Below are positions 22,656 to 34,284 of a DNA stretch of 64,000 nucleotides, piece by piece. How positions within the stretch are numbered: the first letter of the stretch is position 1; every line of letters begins with the position of its first letter. The notes under the pieces are model-generated. The model did not search any database, was not told the DNA's origin, and saw nothing but the letters and a program-made list of their open reading frames with translations. Position numbers and translations under genes: made by a program. This DNA comes from Lumbricus terrestris (Eukaryota > Annelida > Clitellata > Crassiclitellata > Lumbricidae). The DNA lies in contig OX457038.1 of assembly GCA_949752735.1 (NCBI GenBank), forward strand, positions 66,540,693 through 66,604,692, written 5' to 3'.

Positions 22656-25600
22656 GTCCGTCTCGGTGAGTTCGACTATAGGTCTTCCGGTGAGCGAGTT
22701 CGGTGAGTGGCAGCGGATGTTACCGATCTCGAAGACGTCCACTTCCGTCTTTCTCAACCACTTGATCAGCCACCAGATGGCGCGGTCGCATTGCCAAGGG
22801 TTTCCGGTCAGTTTGAGGGCGCGTAAGTTCGGAAAGCTGACGCCAAACGTGAGTGGTAGACAGGACAAGTTGTCGTCCATGAGGTTCAGATCCTTGAGCG
22901 TCCAGAAGGTGAAGGCCGTTCGAAGGGACCTTCGGACAAGGTCCCTGGCCAGACGAGGACTACTGCTCAGATCTAGGTACAGCAAGTTGGGCGTATCCTA
23001 AAACAAAACCATTGCAGTTCTCGGTCCCTGAGTTGAAACTTTCTTAGATTAGAACCACAGCATTTAATATTGCGTATTACCATTCACACAAAAAATGAGT
23101 ATACATGAAAACATTTAATGTAGCCATAGTTTTGTAACTGACGAAACCTCGAATGCGGTGTAGCCTACCTATGACTGTCTACTACTAAGTGTCTAGCTCT
23201 AGCAGAACTAAACAATTACGGTCAGGGTCGTCTTCAAATGACGTCATGCACCTATAGGGTAGATGGTCACACATTTGTGACGATGTGTCACGGTTCAATA
23301 GGCCTACTAGATATCATAAAATTACATTTGTTTTGACGCGTGACGAAGGGAATGGTTAAAAATCGTTCAAAATTTCGTGACGTCGTTTATGGACGACACC
23401 TTAGCAAATGTACATGTATGCTACGCATAATCAAAACCAGCAGTTAGGTTTCGAATGTACATCTAAGTACAGTAGCAGATTGCTACATACAACAAGGTAC
23501 GATGGGGGGTTCCGCTTAGAATGCAATAACGCGGCTCCTGCATATCTCCGTGGGCTGAAAACGGGTGTTGACACAGCAACGCATTTGCCCCAAATCAAAG
23601 TACGTGCAGCACTTTATCAATAATATATTGCAGTAAACTGGGTGTTGAATGAGCGATAAAAAATGTAGTAGACCTTTTATTGTCGCAGTAAATTAGAAGC
23701 TGGATTATGAGCAATCAGAATATTTTTAGCAGAAGTAGAAGTCGAATGAAAGATGGAACTAAGTTAAACTGCATGGAAGTTTAAGTTGTTTGAGCGATGA
23801 AAAGATGACTAAAATAATTTATGATTTACATAAGTTTACGTCTCTCTATGGGTCTACTATTGGAAATTGAGCAAATGCCACCGGCAAGCCAAAGTCAATG
23901 TTTATCATTGCCACATGTATACCGTGGATAATTTCAGTTGCCTTTGAATTTACTGCCGACGTATCTGCATCAAATCATCAGACCTCTGTATTTCTCAGGG
24001 ACTTGGGTTGTCTTGGGTTACGGGGGTGGGGTGTTATCGTGTGCTGGCTGTTTTGGGGGATCTTGTCAAACCTGAGCATCAACGTGGAGTAGGCCTGCTT
24101 GGCATGACAAGGGTTTCAAATTGATAGGCCTATTTACTACACTGATGGGAAAGCCTCAATCAGGTTACAACTCAGTTGTCGCACCCCTCACGACGATTAG
24201 ATGCAAATGGGAATTTGAAGGGACTCTATGATGTAATGTGACTCAGTGAAATGAATTCAATGCAAGCAGGCCTTTAAAGTGCAGTAATCCTCAACCTTCG
24301 AAATTCCCAACTCAGACGACAGTCGTCTTAGCAGCTTTCCGTCCCTCGAATCCCATGGCAACCGATTAGCAATCTATTTATTTGCTGCATTTTCTATAGC
24401 GCCCCTTCGAGCTATCTACTCAGAGGCGCTCCGACTACAGCACCGACACTGCATCGGAGTTTCACTCCGAATCGCACGAGCAATTGCGAGTGAAGGACTT
24501 GCTCAAAGTCCCTACGCCGCGGCTTGAGGTGGATTCGAACCTGGAACCCTCTGGCTCCAAGGTACCGAACCCACCACTACACCTCCGAGTCCCGCTGTAA
24601 GAGGTGGAATGGCATTCGATAGTAAATAATTATTAATTGGTCTTACGGTGAAGATGGATGGGTCGAACTGGACTTTGGCCGTTCGTCCATTCACTGATGA
24701 CATCTGCAAGATGTGAAGACGATGCAAACCGAACAGACATCGTCTCTCCATCTTCCTGATCGGGTTCTGCGACAGATCGAGTCGCTGCAGTCGCACGGTC
24801 GACTCGAACGCACCAGTCCGTACCTGCTGGATGTCGTTCTGGCTGAAGTCAAGCGAGACGAGCTGCGACAGACCTCGGAGGTCCCGATCAGTGATCTGCG
24901 TCAGGCGATTTCCCTTCAGGTGAAGGTATTGCAGGTGAGACAGCGAGGGAAGCGTGAGACGCGTGATTCTGTTGTGATCGGCGTAGAGGCGCAGCAGGGT
25001 GCTCGGCAGATGCTCTGGGATGCGTTGCAGCTGGTTCTTCCGGAGGTCAAGATCGTGGAGGAACCTCAGGTGGGCCAGAGCAGCGTCGTCAAAGAAACGC
25101 AGCGAGTTTCCGCTGAGTATCAGCAGACCAATCCCATCGGTGGAGTTGAAGTCGGTGGCGTTGATTTGACGGATGCGATTCCGGGTCAAACGAAGGTCAT
25201 CGGTCAGGCGTGGAAGACCGGAAGGAACCCGGTCCAGGCGACACTCGCTCAGGTCAAGCAGCTGCATTGGACCGTGGAGGCTGCGCTCGAACGAAAACTC
25301 GACGCGCCCGAGTGGATTACGCCGCAGGGAGAGGTGCCTGAGCAGGGCAAGAGGTGCGAAGGTGTTCCGATTGATCGTCCGTAGTTTGTTAAAACTGAGG
25401 TCAAGCGAGGTCAGGTTTCTATTACCCTGAAAGACGTCGTCGTCGAGACTCGAGATCTGGTTGGCTGAGACGTCGAGGGTGCGGAGCAGGTGAAGGTTCG
25501 AGAAGATTCCGTCGATGCGTTCCAGTCGATTCTTCGCCAGCGACAGATACATCAGTTGCGACTGTCTGCCGAACGTAAACGGGTGAAGTCTGGTCAGTCG

Positions 25601-25972
25601 GTTTTCGGACAGGTCCACCTTGTTGAGGACACGAAGGTCCTCGAAGGTCCTTGGATCGACGTCGTCGATTGCGTTCTGATGGAGAATCAGGTGGCGCAAC
25701 CGCGACAGGTTCTTGAACGAACTCTGGTCAAGTCGAATGAAGCGGTTCTTGGATTTTCCATCGTGCCTCATTTCGTGCGACTGCAGGTGCTTGTGACTGA
25801 ACGATCTGAAGCAGCTGACCGTCTCCGGGAGGATACAGCGACATGGTGATTGGCGCAAATGACATGCTTGATTGACTTTCATTGGCACTGTCAGGTCGAC
25901 ATAATTGCAAGACAGAAAGATGAAAGATAGTAAGATCCACGAAGAGGCCATACCTGTCTTCGCTGTATACAT
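22647..25972 (-). CDS. Secreted leucine-rich-repeat protein, two exons
   Basis: Exon 1 is 25972-24647 and ends ACC|GTAAGA. Exon 2 is 22997-22647, starting after a TTTTAG acceptor and ending in TGA. The junction is in phase 0 and gives 558 residues. An in-frame TAG lies two codons before the first ATG. The second ATG, seven codons later, begins a good signal peptide (MASSWILLSFIFLS). An LRRNT follows (CHLRQSPCRCILPETVSC), then about 15 LRRs of about 24 residues (LxxLxLxxNxI type) and an LRRCT (GNPWQCDRAIWWL ... IRCHSP). Such proteins are extracellular recognition or adhesion molecules; the partner is unknown. The second LRRCT cysteine is Arg (CDR, not CDC). The stop comes before the last expected cysteine, and no membrane segment follows. 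A missing 3' exon is possible. The intron holds a SINE. Confidence 0.82.
24390..24600 (-). mobile_element. tRNA-derived SINE in the LRR-gene intron
   Basis: On the minus strand it begins GCGGGACTCGGAGGTGTAGT (box-A-like region), has a perfect box B GGTTCGAATCC at 24531-24541, and ends in a body with GGAGCGCCTCTGAGTAG ... GGGGCGCTATAG. A plus-strand copy with the same order lies at 58.9 kb. It is transcribed in the same sense as the host gene. Confidence 0.82.
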
Positions 25973-26612
25973 AGCCTACTCCACGCACCATAGGGTCCCT
26001 GCAAGCAGAATTCACACATTTTTAGAAAGTGAAGTTTTCTCTGACACATAGAGGTACGCAGACCAATGAGAGAAATTCCGCGTTCCTAGATAGAGCAGTC
26101 ATTGGTCTCTGAAATGCCACAACGTTTTATGAGAAAACTTTTTCAGAAACAAATTCCAATAATAAGAGTTGGATACGATCATACGACCTATAGGCTACCT
26201 ACTTAATTGTCTTTGTATAAAAAAGACTACAATTGGATTATATTCAGTTGTCAATTTGAAGTTCAAACTGGTGTAATTATAAGTTTCTATGGTATCATGT
26301 TTGAAAGAGGCAGAATTCCCAAAGTTTTAAGTCAGTCGTTGACTGATTAAGAGAGTCGGTTATTTCGTATAGGTAGGCTACTGACTCCGTGTACTTAATC
26401 ACATTCACTGTGACAGGTTATGCATAGGGCCTACTGATATTGCTGAAGAGGACTCACGTTCCTCTCGATAATTACATGTAGGCTATGCATCTGTCACCTT
26501 TGTGTTCCAGTTTCTTGTTAACCGAATTTGCAAAACATAAGAGATAATCTAACCACGATTATTTTTACCATAGCAAACTGTTGTCGCCAAAGGCATTCGG
26601 CATCATCTATCT
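25973..26612. other. Upstream region of the LRR gene
   Basis: Expected to hold the LRR gene's 5' UTR and promoter (minus strand). I see no convincing TATA box or other site. It ends at the target duplication of the palindromic element. Confidence 0.35.
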
Positions 26613-26618
26613 ATAGTA
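26613..26618. repeat. Left target-site duplication of the palindromic element (ATAGTA)
   Basis: ATAGTA directly before the left terminus AGTAGGGGG. The same hexamer follows the right terminus at 34285-34290. If the right terminus is taken as CCCCCTA, the shared flank becomes 8 bp (CTATAGTA), with two extra bases at the left end. Confidence 0.6.
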
Positions 26619-26689
26619 AGTAGGGGGAATAGGCTTGTGCCACAATCATTTTTGGGAGGGTATGGGTACGAATAAATGGGCCAAAGTAC

Positions 26690-26826
26690 AAGGTCAAGGT
26701 CAAGGTCATGGCCAAGGTCAAGGTCATCTTAATCAGGTCACACTAATTAGGGCATATTAATTAGGTCATATTAATTAGGTCATATTAACGGGGTCACGCT
26801 AATTAGCTAAATTAATTAGGTCATAT
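26690..26826 (+). promoter_or_regulatory. Cluster of nine AGGTCA hexamers (left arm)
   Basis: The sequence ACAAGGTCAAGGTCAAGGTCA is followed by another AAGGTCAAGGTCA and four more AGGTCA words linked by TATTAATT. Several form TCAAGGTCA, the extended half-site bound by ERR/NR5A-type nuclear receptors. Whether any receptor binds here is inference. A mirror copy lies at about 34077-34213. Confidence 0.5.
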
Positions 26827-27059
26827 CAATTATATTATATTAATTAATAATAATTAGAATTTATTAATTATATCAATTATCGAACCCTAATTAGCAGCGC
26901 AAGCCCCACTCCGATCAGAAATGACTCATCGGAAGGGCCGCAGGGCATTATGGGAGCTGCACTGGCTTCCACTCCTCGGCACCCTCCCCACCATTCATTC
27001 AAATTTCAATTCCTCACATGTAAACTGAACCCTACTTAGCCGCGCAAGGCCCACACCAA

Positions 27060-27715
27060 CCCTAAATGACTCAGCATATACTCTCACCCTCCACAACCTT
27101 CCACCTCACCCTCCATTCCACCTCCTCCCCCACCCACAATTAGACATTTTACACACAAGACCGGCCCAAGCAGAGAACTGAGAACCCTAGAAAGCGACCA
27201 ATCAGAAGGCTAGATCCCATAGGCATGGCATCTTTCGCTCTCCACAGCATTCAACCTCACCCTCCAACCCTCCATTCCACCCCACCCCACCCACAAATAT
27301 TCATTTTACACACAAGAGCTGAACATTATGGAAGCGAGAAACTTAGAGAGCGACCAATCAGAAGGCTAGATCCCATAGGCATGGCATCTTTCACCCTCCA
27401 CAGCATTCAACCTCACCCTCCAACCCTCCATTCCACCCCTCCCCACCCACAAATATTCATTTTTACACACAAGAGCTGAACATTATGGAAGCGAAAAACT
27501 TAGAGAGCGGTCAATCAGAAGGATAGATACTATAGGCATGGCATCTTTCACCCTACACAGCATTCAACCTCACCATCCAACCCGCCCTTCCACCCCTCCC
27601 CACTCACAAATATTCATTTTACACACAAGAGCTGGCCAATCAGAAAGCGAGAAACCTAGGGAGCGACCAATCAGAAGGCGAGAAATCCTATCCACATTCC
27701 AACACACCCTTCAAA
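27060..27715 (+). repeat. About 155-bp tandem repeat with CCAATCAG in each unit (left arm)
   Basis: Four to five units containing CCTCCACAGCATTCAACC, CACAAATATTCATTTT, AGAGAGCGACCAATCAG and CCCATAGGCATGGCATC. CCAATCAG occurs near 27199, 27353, 27631 and 27667; one unit near 27509 reads GTCAATCAG. CCAATCAG matches the NF-Y (CCAAT-box) consensus. Frames reading MASFTLHSIQPH are repeat artefacts. Confidence 0.85.
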
Positions 27716-28039
27716 CCTCCATGCATTCACGCCAAATACACAAATTTGACTTGCATGTATAAAATTTAAGCCTCCAGCAACAGCTAAAACCTATACATGA
27801 GCCCTTCAGAAGAATATAATTCATACATATATACCAAAATATCATCAATTTTCGCCATTTCATTCGAAAATATGTATATAACAGCAATAAATACAATTAA
27901 ATTATACTAAATTATGACAATTATTCAGAATTTGTTACAATACTAAGCAAACTATAGCAGTCAAACACCATTTTCATATATATTTCTTCTATATTTCTTA
28001 CATTTCAAGCAAGTACAAACTCAAAAATCGAAGAAACGC

Positions 28040-29095
28040 TCAGCCTTCCTTTCGGAAGATGGTAACATTTCTTACTTCCTTGCACCCACTATCTCAAAAC
28101 TTAAGAACCTTGCACCTTCCAATCCCAAAATGCTGCCATTTCTAACTTTCTTGCACACACAAACTCAAAAACTGACAAATCCTGCAACCGCCCTTTTGGA
28201 AGTTGGTAACATTTCTTACTTTCTTGCACACTCGAACTCAAAAACCGACGAATTGCTCAGCCTTCCTTTCGGAAGATGGTGCCATTTCTAACTTTCTTAC
28301 ATACACGAACTCAAAAACCGACGAATCGCTCAGCCTTCCTTTCGGAAGATGGTGCCATTTCTAACTTTCTTACACACACAAACTCAAAAACTGACGAATA
28401 CATCATCATTCCACTCCCAATATTGTGACATTTTCCCAATTCCTTGTACACGAAAACTCAAAAACTTAATAATCTTGTAACATTTCACAGCCAATATGAC
28501 CAAATTTCTAACTTTCTTACACACACGAACTCAAAAAACTGACGAATACTTCAACCTTCCACTCCCAATATTGTGACATTTCCCAATTCCTTGTACACGA
28601 AAACTCAAAAACTTAATAATCTTGTAACATTTCACATCCAATATGACGAAATTTCTAACTTTCTTACACACACGAACTCAAAAAAAAAACTGACGATTAC
28701 TTCAACCTTCCACTCCCAAGATGGCACCATTTCTAACTGTTTGCATACACGAACTCAAAAACCGACGAATACTTCATCCTTCCAGTCCCAATATGGCGAC
28801 ATTTCCCAACTCCCTGTACATGAAAACTCAGAAACTTAAGAACCTTGCAACATTTCGCGGCCAAATGGCGAAATTTCTAACTTTCTTGCACACACGAACT
28901 CAAAAACCGACGAATACTTCAACCTTCCAATCCCAAGATGGCGATATTTCTAACTTTCTTGCGAACACAAACTCAAAAACCAACAAATACTTCAACTTTT
29001 CACCTCCAAGATGGCGACATTTCTCACTTCCTTGCACACAGAAACACAAAAAATCGATGAATCGGCCAGCAGTGCTATCAGTCGGAGGCAACATG
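28040..29095 (+). repeat. About 72-bp tandem repeat with ATGG core (left arm)
   Basis: About 14 diverged units, each with TTTCTAACTTTCTTGCACAC, GAACTCAAAAACCGACGAAT and a CC(A)AnATGG core. Later units carry AAGATGGCGA (28935, 29008), a YY1-like word. Frames reading HTRTQKPTNTS are artefacts of the repeat. Confidence 0.88.
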
Positions 29096-29464
29096 GCCAC
29101 CTTTATACATCATACACACAAACACACACAAACACACGAACACATACACAGCATTTCTTACGAGCCTAAGTCCAAATATCACATATATGCATCTTTCATT
29201 TCACAAGATGTCGCATCTTCACTCTTTCACACACATACACATGAAACCAAAAGCCATGGAAACACACAAGATTCAAATCCCTAGGTGGCGCACTTGCAGC
29301 ATTTATCAAAAATGAACAAACTTCTGCTCGCAAGGTGGCGCCCGCGCAACTTTTCCTGCCCGAACATGATCAAATAACTAATACATACAACATGGCTCAT
29401 ACGCGTAAGGCCATCTATCACACACAAACAACTTTCCCACTACAAGATAATGCATGCTCAATCT

Positions 29465-29625
29465 TTAGCACACACGCACACACACACACACATACACACA
29501 CACACACGCACACACACACACACACACACACGCACACACACACACGTACACACAGACAATTTTCCCACTACAAGGTAATGCACAGACAATCTTTTGCACA
29601 CACACACACACACACACACACACGA
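29465..29625. repeat. (CA)n microsatellite, two blocks (left arm)
   Basis: ACAC runs at 29470-29555 and 29596-29625, separated by TTTTCCCACTACAAGGTAATG. The right-arm equivalents (31370-31508) have fewer units in the inner block, one of the few arm differences. Confidence 0.95.
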
Positions 29626-30320
29626 GAACTCTTAAAATTTCTAAGTTACAGATATATACTTTGTACAATTTTTCTAAATTAAGGTAGTAAAGACATACGA
29701 AACTGTGAAGAATGTAATATGTATAAGGCAATTGCACGAAATTCATAGATACAAAGTAGCAGGAATTGAACATTTGCACAGGCAAAATGATAAGTATGAT
29801 AGTTGCGCGAGCGAATAGGGCTTGGATTTTTCGAAATATTTCAAAGTCAGACGCGTGCTATTACCAATATACGAATTCAAACAGGCAAATTTACTAAGTA
29901 TGAAATGCAGGAATTGTATGGGGAACGATGTAAGAGGCAAAGCGTGGGGGTGGGGAGAGGGGCACATTCTTCAGTTTGTGGAAACAAAGGTGTTCATTGT
30001 TTGCAATATGACACCAATTTTGTTAAAGTTAGGTTTGCAGGAAGTGTATTACATAACTTTTTAGGGTTGAGTGTGGTAATTTGGCGAAATATGGGGTGGG
30101 GAGAGTGTGCAGGATTAGATTTTGTGAAAACAAATGATGTGAAGCACATGTGATGAGTCATCAATTTGACAAAGTACGATTATAACGAGCGAAGAATACA
30201 AGTTAGGGTTGCGTGCGCCATATTACATGGCGAATTAGGTGTAGCGAACACACGCCACTTGGTCGAAATCTGCGTTCGACAAGTCGAAAACGCTAAGTTC
30301 CGAAAATTTTTGCCGCACAA

Positions 30321-30420
30321 ATTCACGCGGCGGCGGCACCTTTCGTGCGGCGGCGGCGGCGGCGCTGCGACCCGGCCCTCTCGTGCGACCTCGGCTCCTG
30401 CTGCGTGGCGACGGCGCGGC
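30321..30420. repeat. CGG-rich inner arm (left)
   Basis: GCGGCGGCGGCAC and GCGGCGGCGGCGGCGGCG runs about 100 bp from the centre of symmetry. Mirror copy at about 30600-30670. Confidence 0.85.
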
Positions 30421-30466
30421 ATGCGCTCCCAATTAGATCAAGCTTTGACCCGTACAAGCTAAAGTC

Positions 30467-30520
30467 GAATACGCGCCGGCACAAATCTTTCAATATTTTC
30501 CATAACCTGCAATACGCATG
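30467..30520. other. Central spacer of the palindrome
   Basis: About 54 bp with no obvious inverted symmetry, between CAAGCTAAAGTC and GACTTTAGCTTC. The flanking 120 bp of each arm is more diverged than the rest of the arms. Confidence 0.7.
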
Positions 30521-31438
30521 AGACTTTAGCTTCATACGAGTCAAAGCACGGTCGATTGGGTGCGCATGTCGCAGCCGTCGCCTCGTCGCTGGAGCCGCGG
30601 TCGCCCGTGAGGGCCGGGTCGCAGCGCCGCCGCCGCCGCCGCACGAAAGGTGCCGCCGCCGCGTGAATTTGCGCGGCAAAAATTTTCGGAACTTAGCGTT
30701 TTCGACTTGTCGAACGCAGATTTCGACCAAGTGGCGTGTGTTCGCTACACCTAATTCGCCATGTAATATGGCGCACGCAACCCTAACTTGTATTCTTCGC
30801 TCGTTATAATCGTACTTTGTCAAATTGATGACTCATCACATGTGCTTCACATCATTTGTTTTCACAAAATCTAATCCTGCACACTCTCCCCACCCCATAT
30901 TTCGCCAAATTACCACACTCAACCCTAAAAAGTTATGTAATACACTTCCTGCAAACCTAACTTTAACAAAATTGGTGTCATATTGCAAACAATGAACACC
31001 TTTGTTTCCACAAACTGAAGAATGTGCCCCTCTCCCCACCCCCACGCTTTGCCTCTTACATCGTTCCCCATACAATTCCTGCATTTCATACTTAGTAAAT
31101 TTGCCTGTTTGAATTCGTATATTGGTAATAGCACGCGTCTGACTTTGAAATATTTCGAAAAATCCAAGCCCTATTCGCTCGCGCAACTATCATACTTATC
31201 ATTTTGCCTGTGCAAATGTTCAATTCCTGCTACTTTGTATCTATGAATTTCGTGCAATTGCCTTATACATATTACATTCTTCACAGTTTCGTATGTCTTT
31301 ACTACCTTAATTTAGAAAAATTGTACAAAGTATATATCTGTAACTTAGAAATTTTAAGAGTTCTCGTGTGTGTGTGTGTGCAAAAGATTGTCTGTGCATT
31401 ACCTTGTAGTGGGAAAATTGTCTGTGTGTACGTGTGTG

Positions 31439-31470
<32 letters not shown>

Positions 31471-34284
31471 CGTGTGTGTGTGTGTATGTGTGTGTGTGTG
31501 CGTGTGTGCTAAAGATTGAGCATGCATTATCTTGTAGTGGGAAAGTTGTTTGTGTGTGATAGATGGCCTTACGCGTATGAGCCATGTTGTATGTATTAGT
31601 TATTTGATCATGTTCGGGCAGGAAAAGGTGCGCGGGCGCCACCTTGCGAGCAGAAGTTTGTTCATTTTTGATAAATGCTGCAAGTGCGCCACCTAGGGAT
31701 TTGAATCTTGTGTGTTTCCATGGCTTTTGGTTTCATGTGTATGTGTGTGAAAGAGTGAAGATGCGACATTTTGTGAAATGAAAGATGCATATATGTGATA
31801 TTTGGACTTAGGCTCGTAAGAAATGCTGTGTATGTGTTCGTGTGTTTGTGTGTGTTTGTGTGTATGATGTATAAAGGTGGCCATGTTGCCTCCGACTGAT
31901 AGCACTGCTGGCCGATTCATCGATTTTTTGTGTTTCTGTGTGCAAGGAAGTGAGAAATGTCGCCATCTTGGAGGTGAAAAGTTGAAGTATTTGTTGGTTT
32001 TTGAGTTTGTGTTCGCAAGAAAGTTAGAAATATCGCCATCTTGGGATTGGAAGGTTGAAGTATTCGTCGGTTTTTGAGTTCGTGTGTGCAAGAAAGTTAG
32101 AAATTTCGCCATTTGGCCGCGAAATGTTGCAAGGTTCTTAAGTTTCTGAGTTTTCGTGTACAAGGAGTTGGGAAATGTCGCCATATTGGGACTGGAAGGA
32201 TGAAGTATTCGTCGGTTTTTGAGTTCGTGTATGCAAACAGTTAGAAATGGTGCCATCTTGGGAGTGGAAGGTTGAAGTAATCGTCAGGTTTTTTTTTGAG
32301 TTCGTGTGTGTAAGAAAGTTAGAAATTTGGTCATATTGGCTGTGAAATGTTACAAGATTATTAAGTTTTTGAGTTTTCGTGTACAAGGAATTGGGAAAAT
32401 GTCACAATATTGGGAGTGGAATGATGATGTATTCGTCAGTTTTTGAGTTTGTGTGTGTAAGAAAGTTAGAAATGGCACCATCTTCCGAAAGGAAGGCTGA
32501 GCGATTCGTCGGTTTTTGAGTTCGTGTATGTAAGAAAGTTAGAAATGGCACCATCTTCCGAAAGGAAGGCTGAGCGATTCGTCGGTTTTTGAGTTCGTGT
32601 ATGTAAGAAAGTTAGAAATGGCACCATCTTCCGAAAGGAAGGCTGAGCAATTCGTCGGTTTTTGAGTTCGAGTGTGCAAGAAAGTAAGAAATGTTACCAA
32701 CTTCCAAAAGGGCGGTTGCAGGATTTGTCAGTTTTTGAGTTTGTGTGTGCAAGAAAGTTAGAAATGGCAGCATTTTGGGATTGGAAGGTGCAAGGTTCTT
32801 AAGTTTTGAGATAGTGGGTGCAAGGAAGTAAGAAATGTTACCATCTTCCGAAAGGAAGGCTGAGCGTTTCTTCGATTTTTGAGTTTGTACTTGCTTGAAA
32901 TGTAAGAAATATAGAAGAAATATATATGAAAATGGTGTTTGACTGCTATAGTTTGCTTAGTATTGTAACAAATTCTGAATAATTGTCATAATTTAGTATA
33001 ATTTAATTGTATTTATTGCTGTTATATACATATTTTCGAATAAAATGGCGAAAATTGATGATATTTTGGTATATATGTATGAATTATATTCTTCTGAAGG
33101 GCTCATGTATAGGATTTAGCTGTTGCTGGAGGCTTAAATTTTATACATGCAAGTCAAATTTGTGTATTTGGCGTGAATGCATGGAGGTTTGAAGGGTGTG
33201 TTGGAATGTGGATAGGATTTCTCGCCTTCTGATTGGTCGCTCCCTAGGTTTCTCGCTTTCTGATTGGCCAGCTCTTGTGTGTAAAATGAATATTTGTGAG
33301 TGGGGAGGGGTGGAAGGGCGGGTTGGATGGTGAGGTTGAATGCTGTGTAGGGTGAAAGATGCCATGCCTATAGTATCTATCCTTCTGATTGGCCGCTCTC
33401 TAAGTTTTTCGCTTCCATAATGTTCAGCTCTTGTGTGTAAAAATGAATATTTGTGGGTGGGGAGGGGTGGAATGGAGGGTTGGAGGGTGAGGTTGAATGC
33501 TGTGGAGGGTGAAAGATGCCATGCCTATGGGATCTAGCCTTCTGATTGGTCGCTCTCTAAGTTTCTCGCTTCCATAATGTTCAGCTCTTGTGTGTAAAAT
33601 GAATATTTGTGGGTGGGGTGGGGTGGAATGGAGGGTTGGAGGGTGAGGTTGAATGCTGTGGAGAGCGAAAGATGCCATGCCTATGGGATCTAGCCTTCTG
33701 ATTGGTCGCTTTCTAGGGTTCTCAGTTCTCTGCTTGGGCCGGTCTTGTGTGTAAAATGTCTAATTGTGGGTGGGGGAGGAGGTGGAATGGAGGGTGAGGT
33801 GGAAGGTTGTGGAGGGTGAGAGTATATGCTGAGTCATTTAGGGTTGGTGTGGGCCTTGCGCGGCTAAGTAGGGTTCAGTTTACATGTGAGGAATTGAAAT
33901 TTGAATGAATGGTGGGGAGGGTGCCGAGGAGTGGAAGCCAGTGCAGCTCCCATAATGCCCTGCGGCCCTTCCGATGAGTCATTTCTGATCGGAGTGGGGC
34001 TTGCGCTGCTAATTAGGGTTCGATAATTGATATAATTAATAAATTCTAATTATTATTAATTAATATAATATAATTGATATGACCTAATTAATTTAGCTAA
34101 TTAGCGTGACCCCGTTAATATGACCTAATTAATATGACCTAATTAATATGCCCTAATTAATGTGACCTGATTAAGATGACCTTGACCTTGGCCATGACCT
34201 TGACCTTGACCTTGTACTTTGGCCCATTTATTCGTACCCATACCCTCCCAAAAATGATTGTGGCACAAGCCTATTCCCCCTACT
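30521..34284 (-). repeat. Right arm of the palindrome
   Basis: Reverse-complement copy of 26619-30466, with the same subarrays in mirror order: CGG block 30600-30670, (GT)n 31370-31508, 72-bp repeats about 31880-32890, CCAATCAG repeats about 33190-33840, AGGTCA cluster about 34077-34213. Confidence 0.9.

Larger units (their letters stand above)
26619..30466 (+). repeat. Left arm of the palindrome
   Basis: Inverted copy of 30521-34284. Slightly longer than the right arm, mainly because its (CA)n tracts at 29465-29625 have more units. Confidence 0.9.
26619..34284. mobile_element. 7.67-kb palindromic (foldback-like) element
   Basis: Two arms of about 3.8 kb in inverted orientation (26619-30466 and 30521-34284) meet around a spacer of roughly 55 bp. 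Termini are AGTAGGGGGAATAGGC and its complement, identical for at least 48 bp. Sampled stretches of the arms are about 98-99% identical: a 116-codon frame is unchanged between arms, and a 187-codon frame differs at two residues. The inner 120 bp or so is clearly more diverged. A short direct repeat flanks the whole. No transposase is recognisable, so it would be non-autonomous. Order within each arm, outside to inside: AGGTCA cluster, CCAATCAG tandem repeats, unique AT-rich DNA, 72-bp tandem repeats, (CA)n, a 1-kb unique block, then CGG-rich DNA. Confidence 0.8.

Noticed and set aside
24512..24646. Extension of the LRR open frame beyond FDPSIFT
   Set aside because: A GTAAGA donor sits there, and the extra residues are translated from intron and the SINE. 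Exon 2 continues the LRR fold in phase.
28040..29095. Possible CRISPR-like regularly spaced repeats
   Set aside because: Units are contiguous diverged tandem copies without unique spacers, in a eukaryotic genome.
28721..29284. 187-codon open frame repeated in both palindrome arms
   Set aside because: It reads through the 72-bp tandem repeats and has no domain; conservation between arms is explained by arm identity at the DNA level.
26619..34284. The palindrome as a sequencing artefact from a missed hairpin adapter
   Set aside because: The arms differ at scattered bases and in microsatellite length, the inner 120 bp is clearly diverged, a unique spacer is present, and direct repeats flank the outer ends. 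An artefact cannot be excluded completely without reads.
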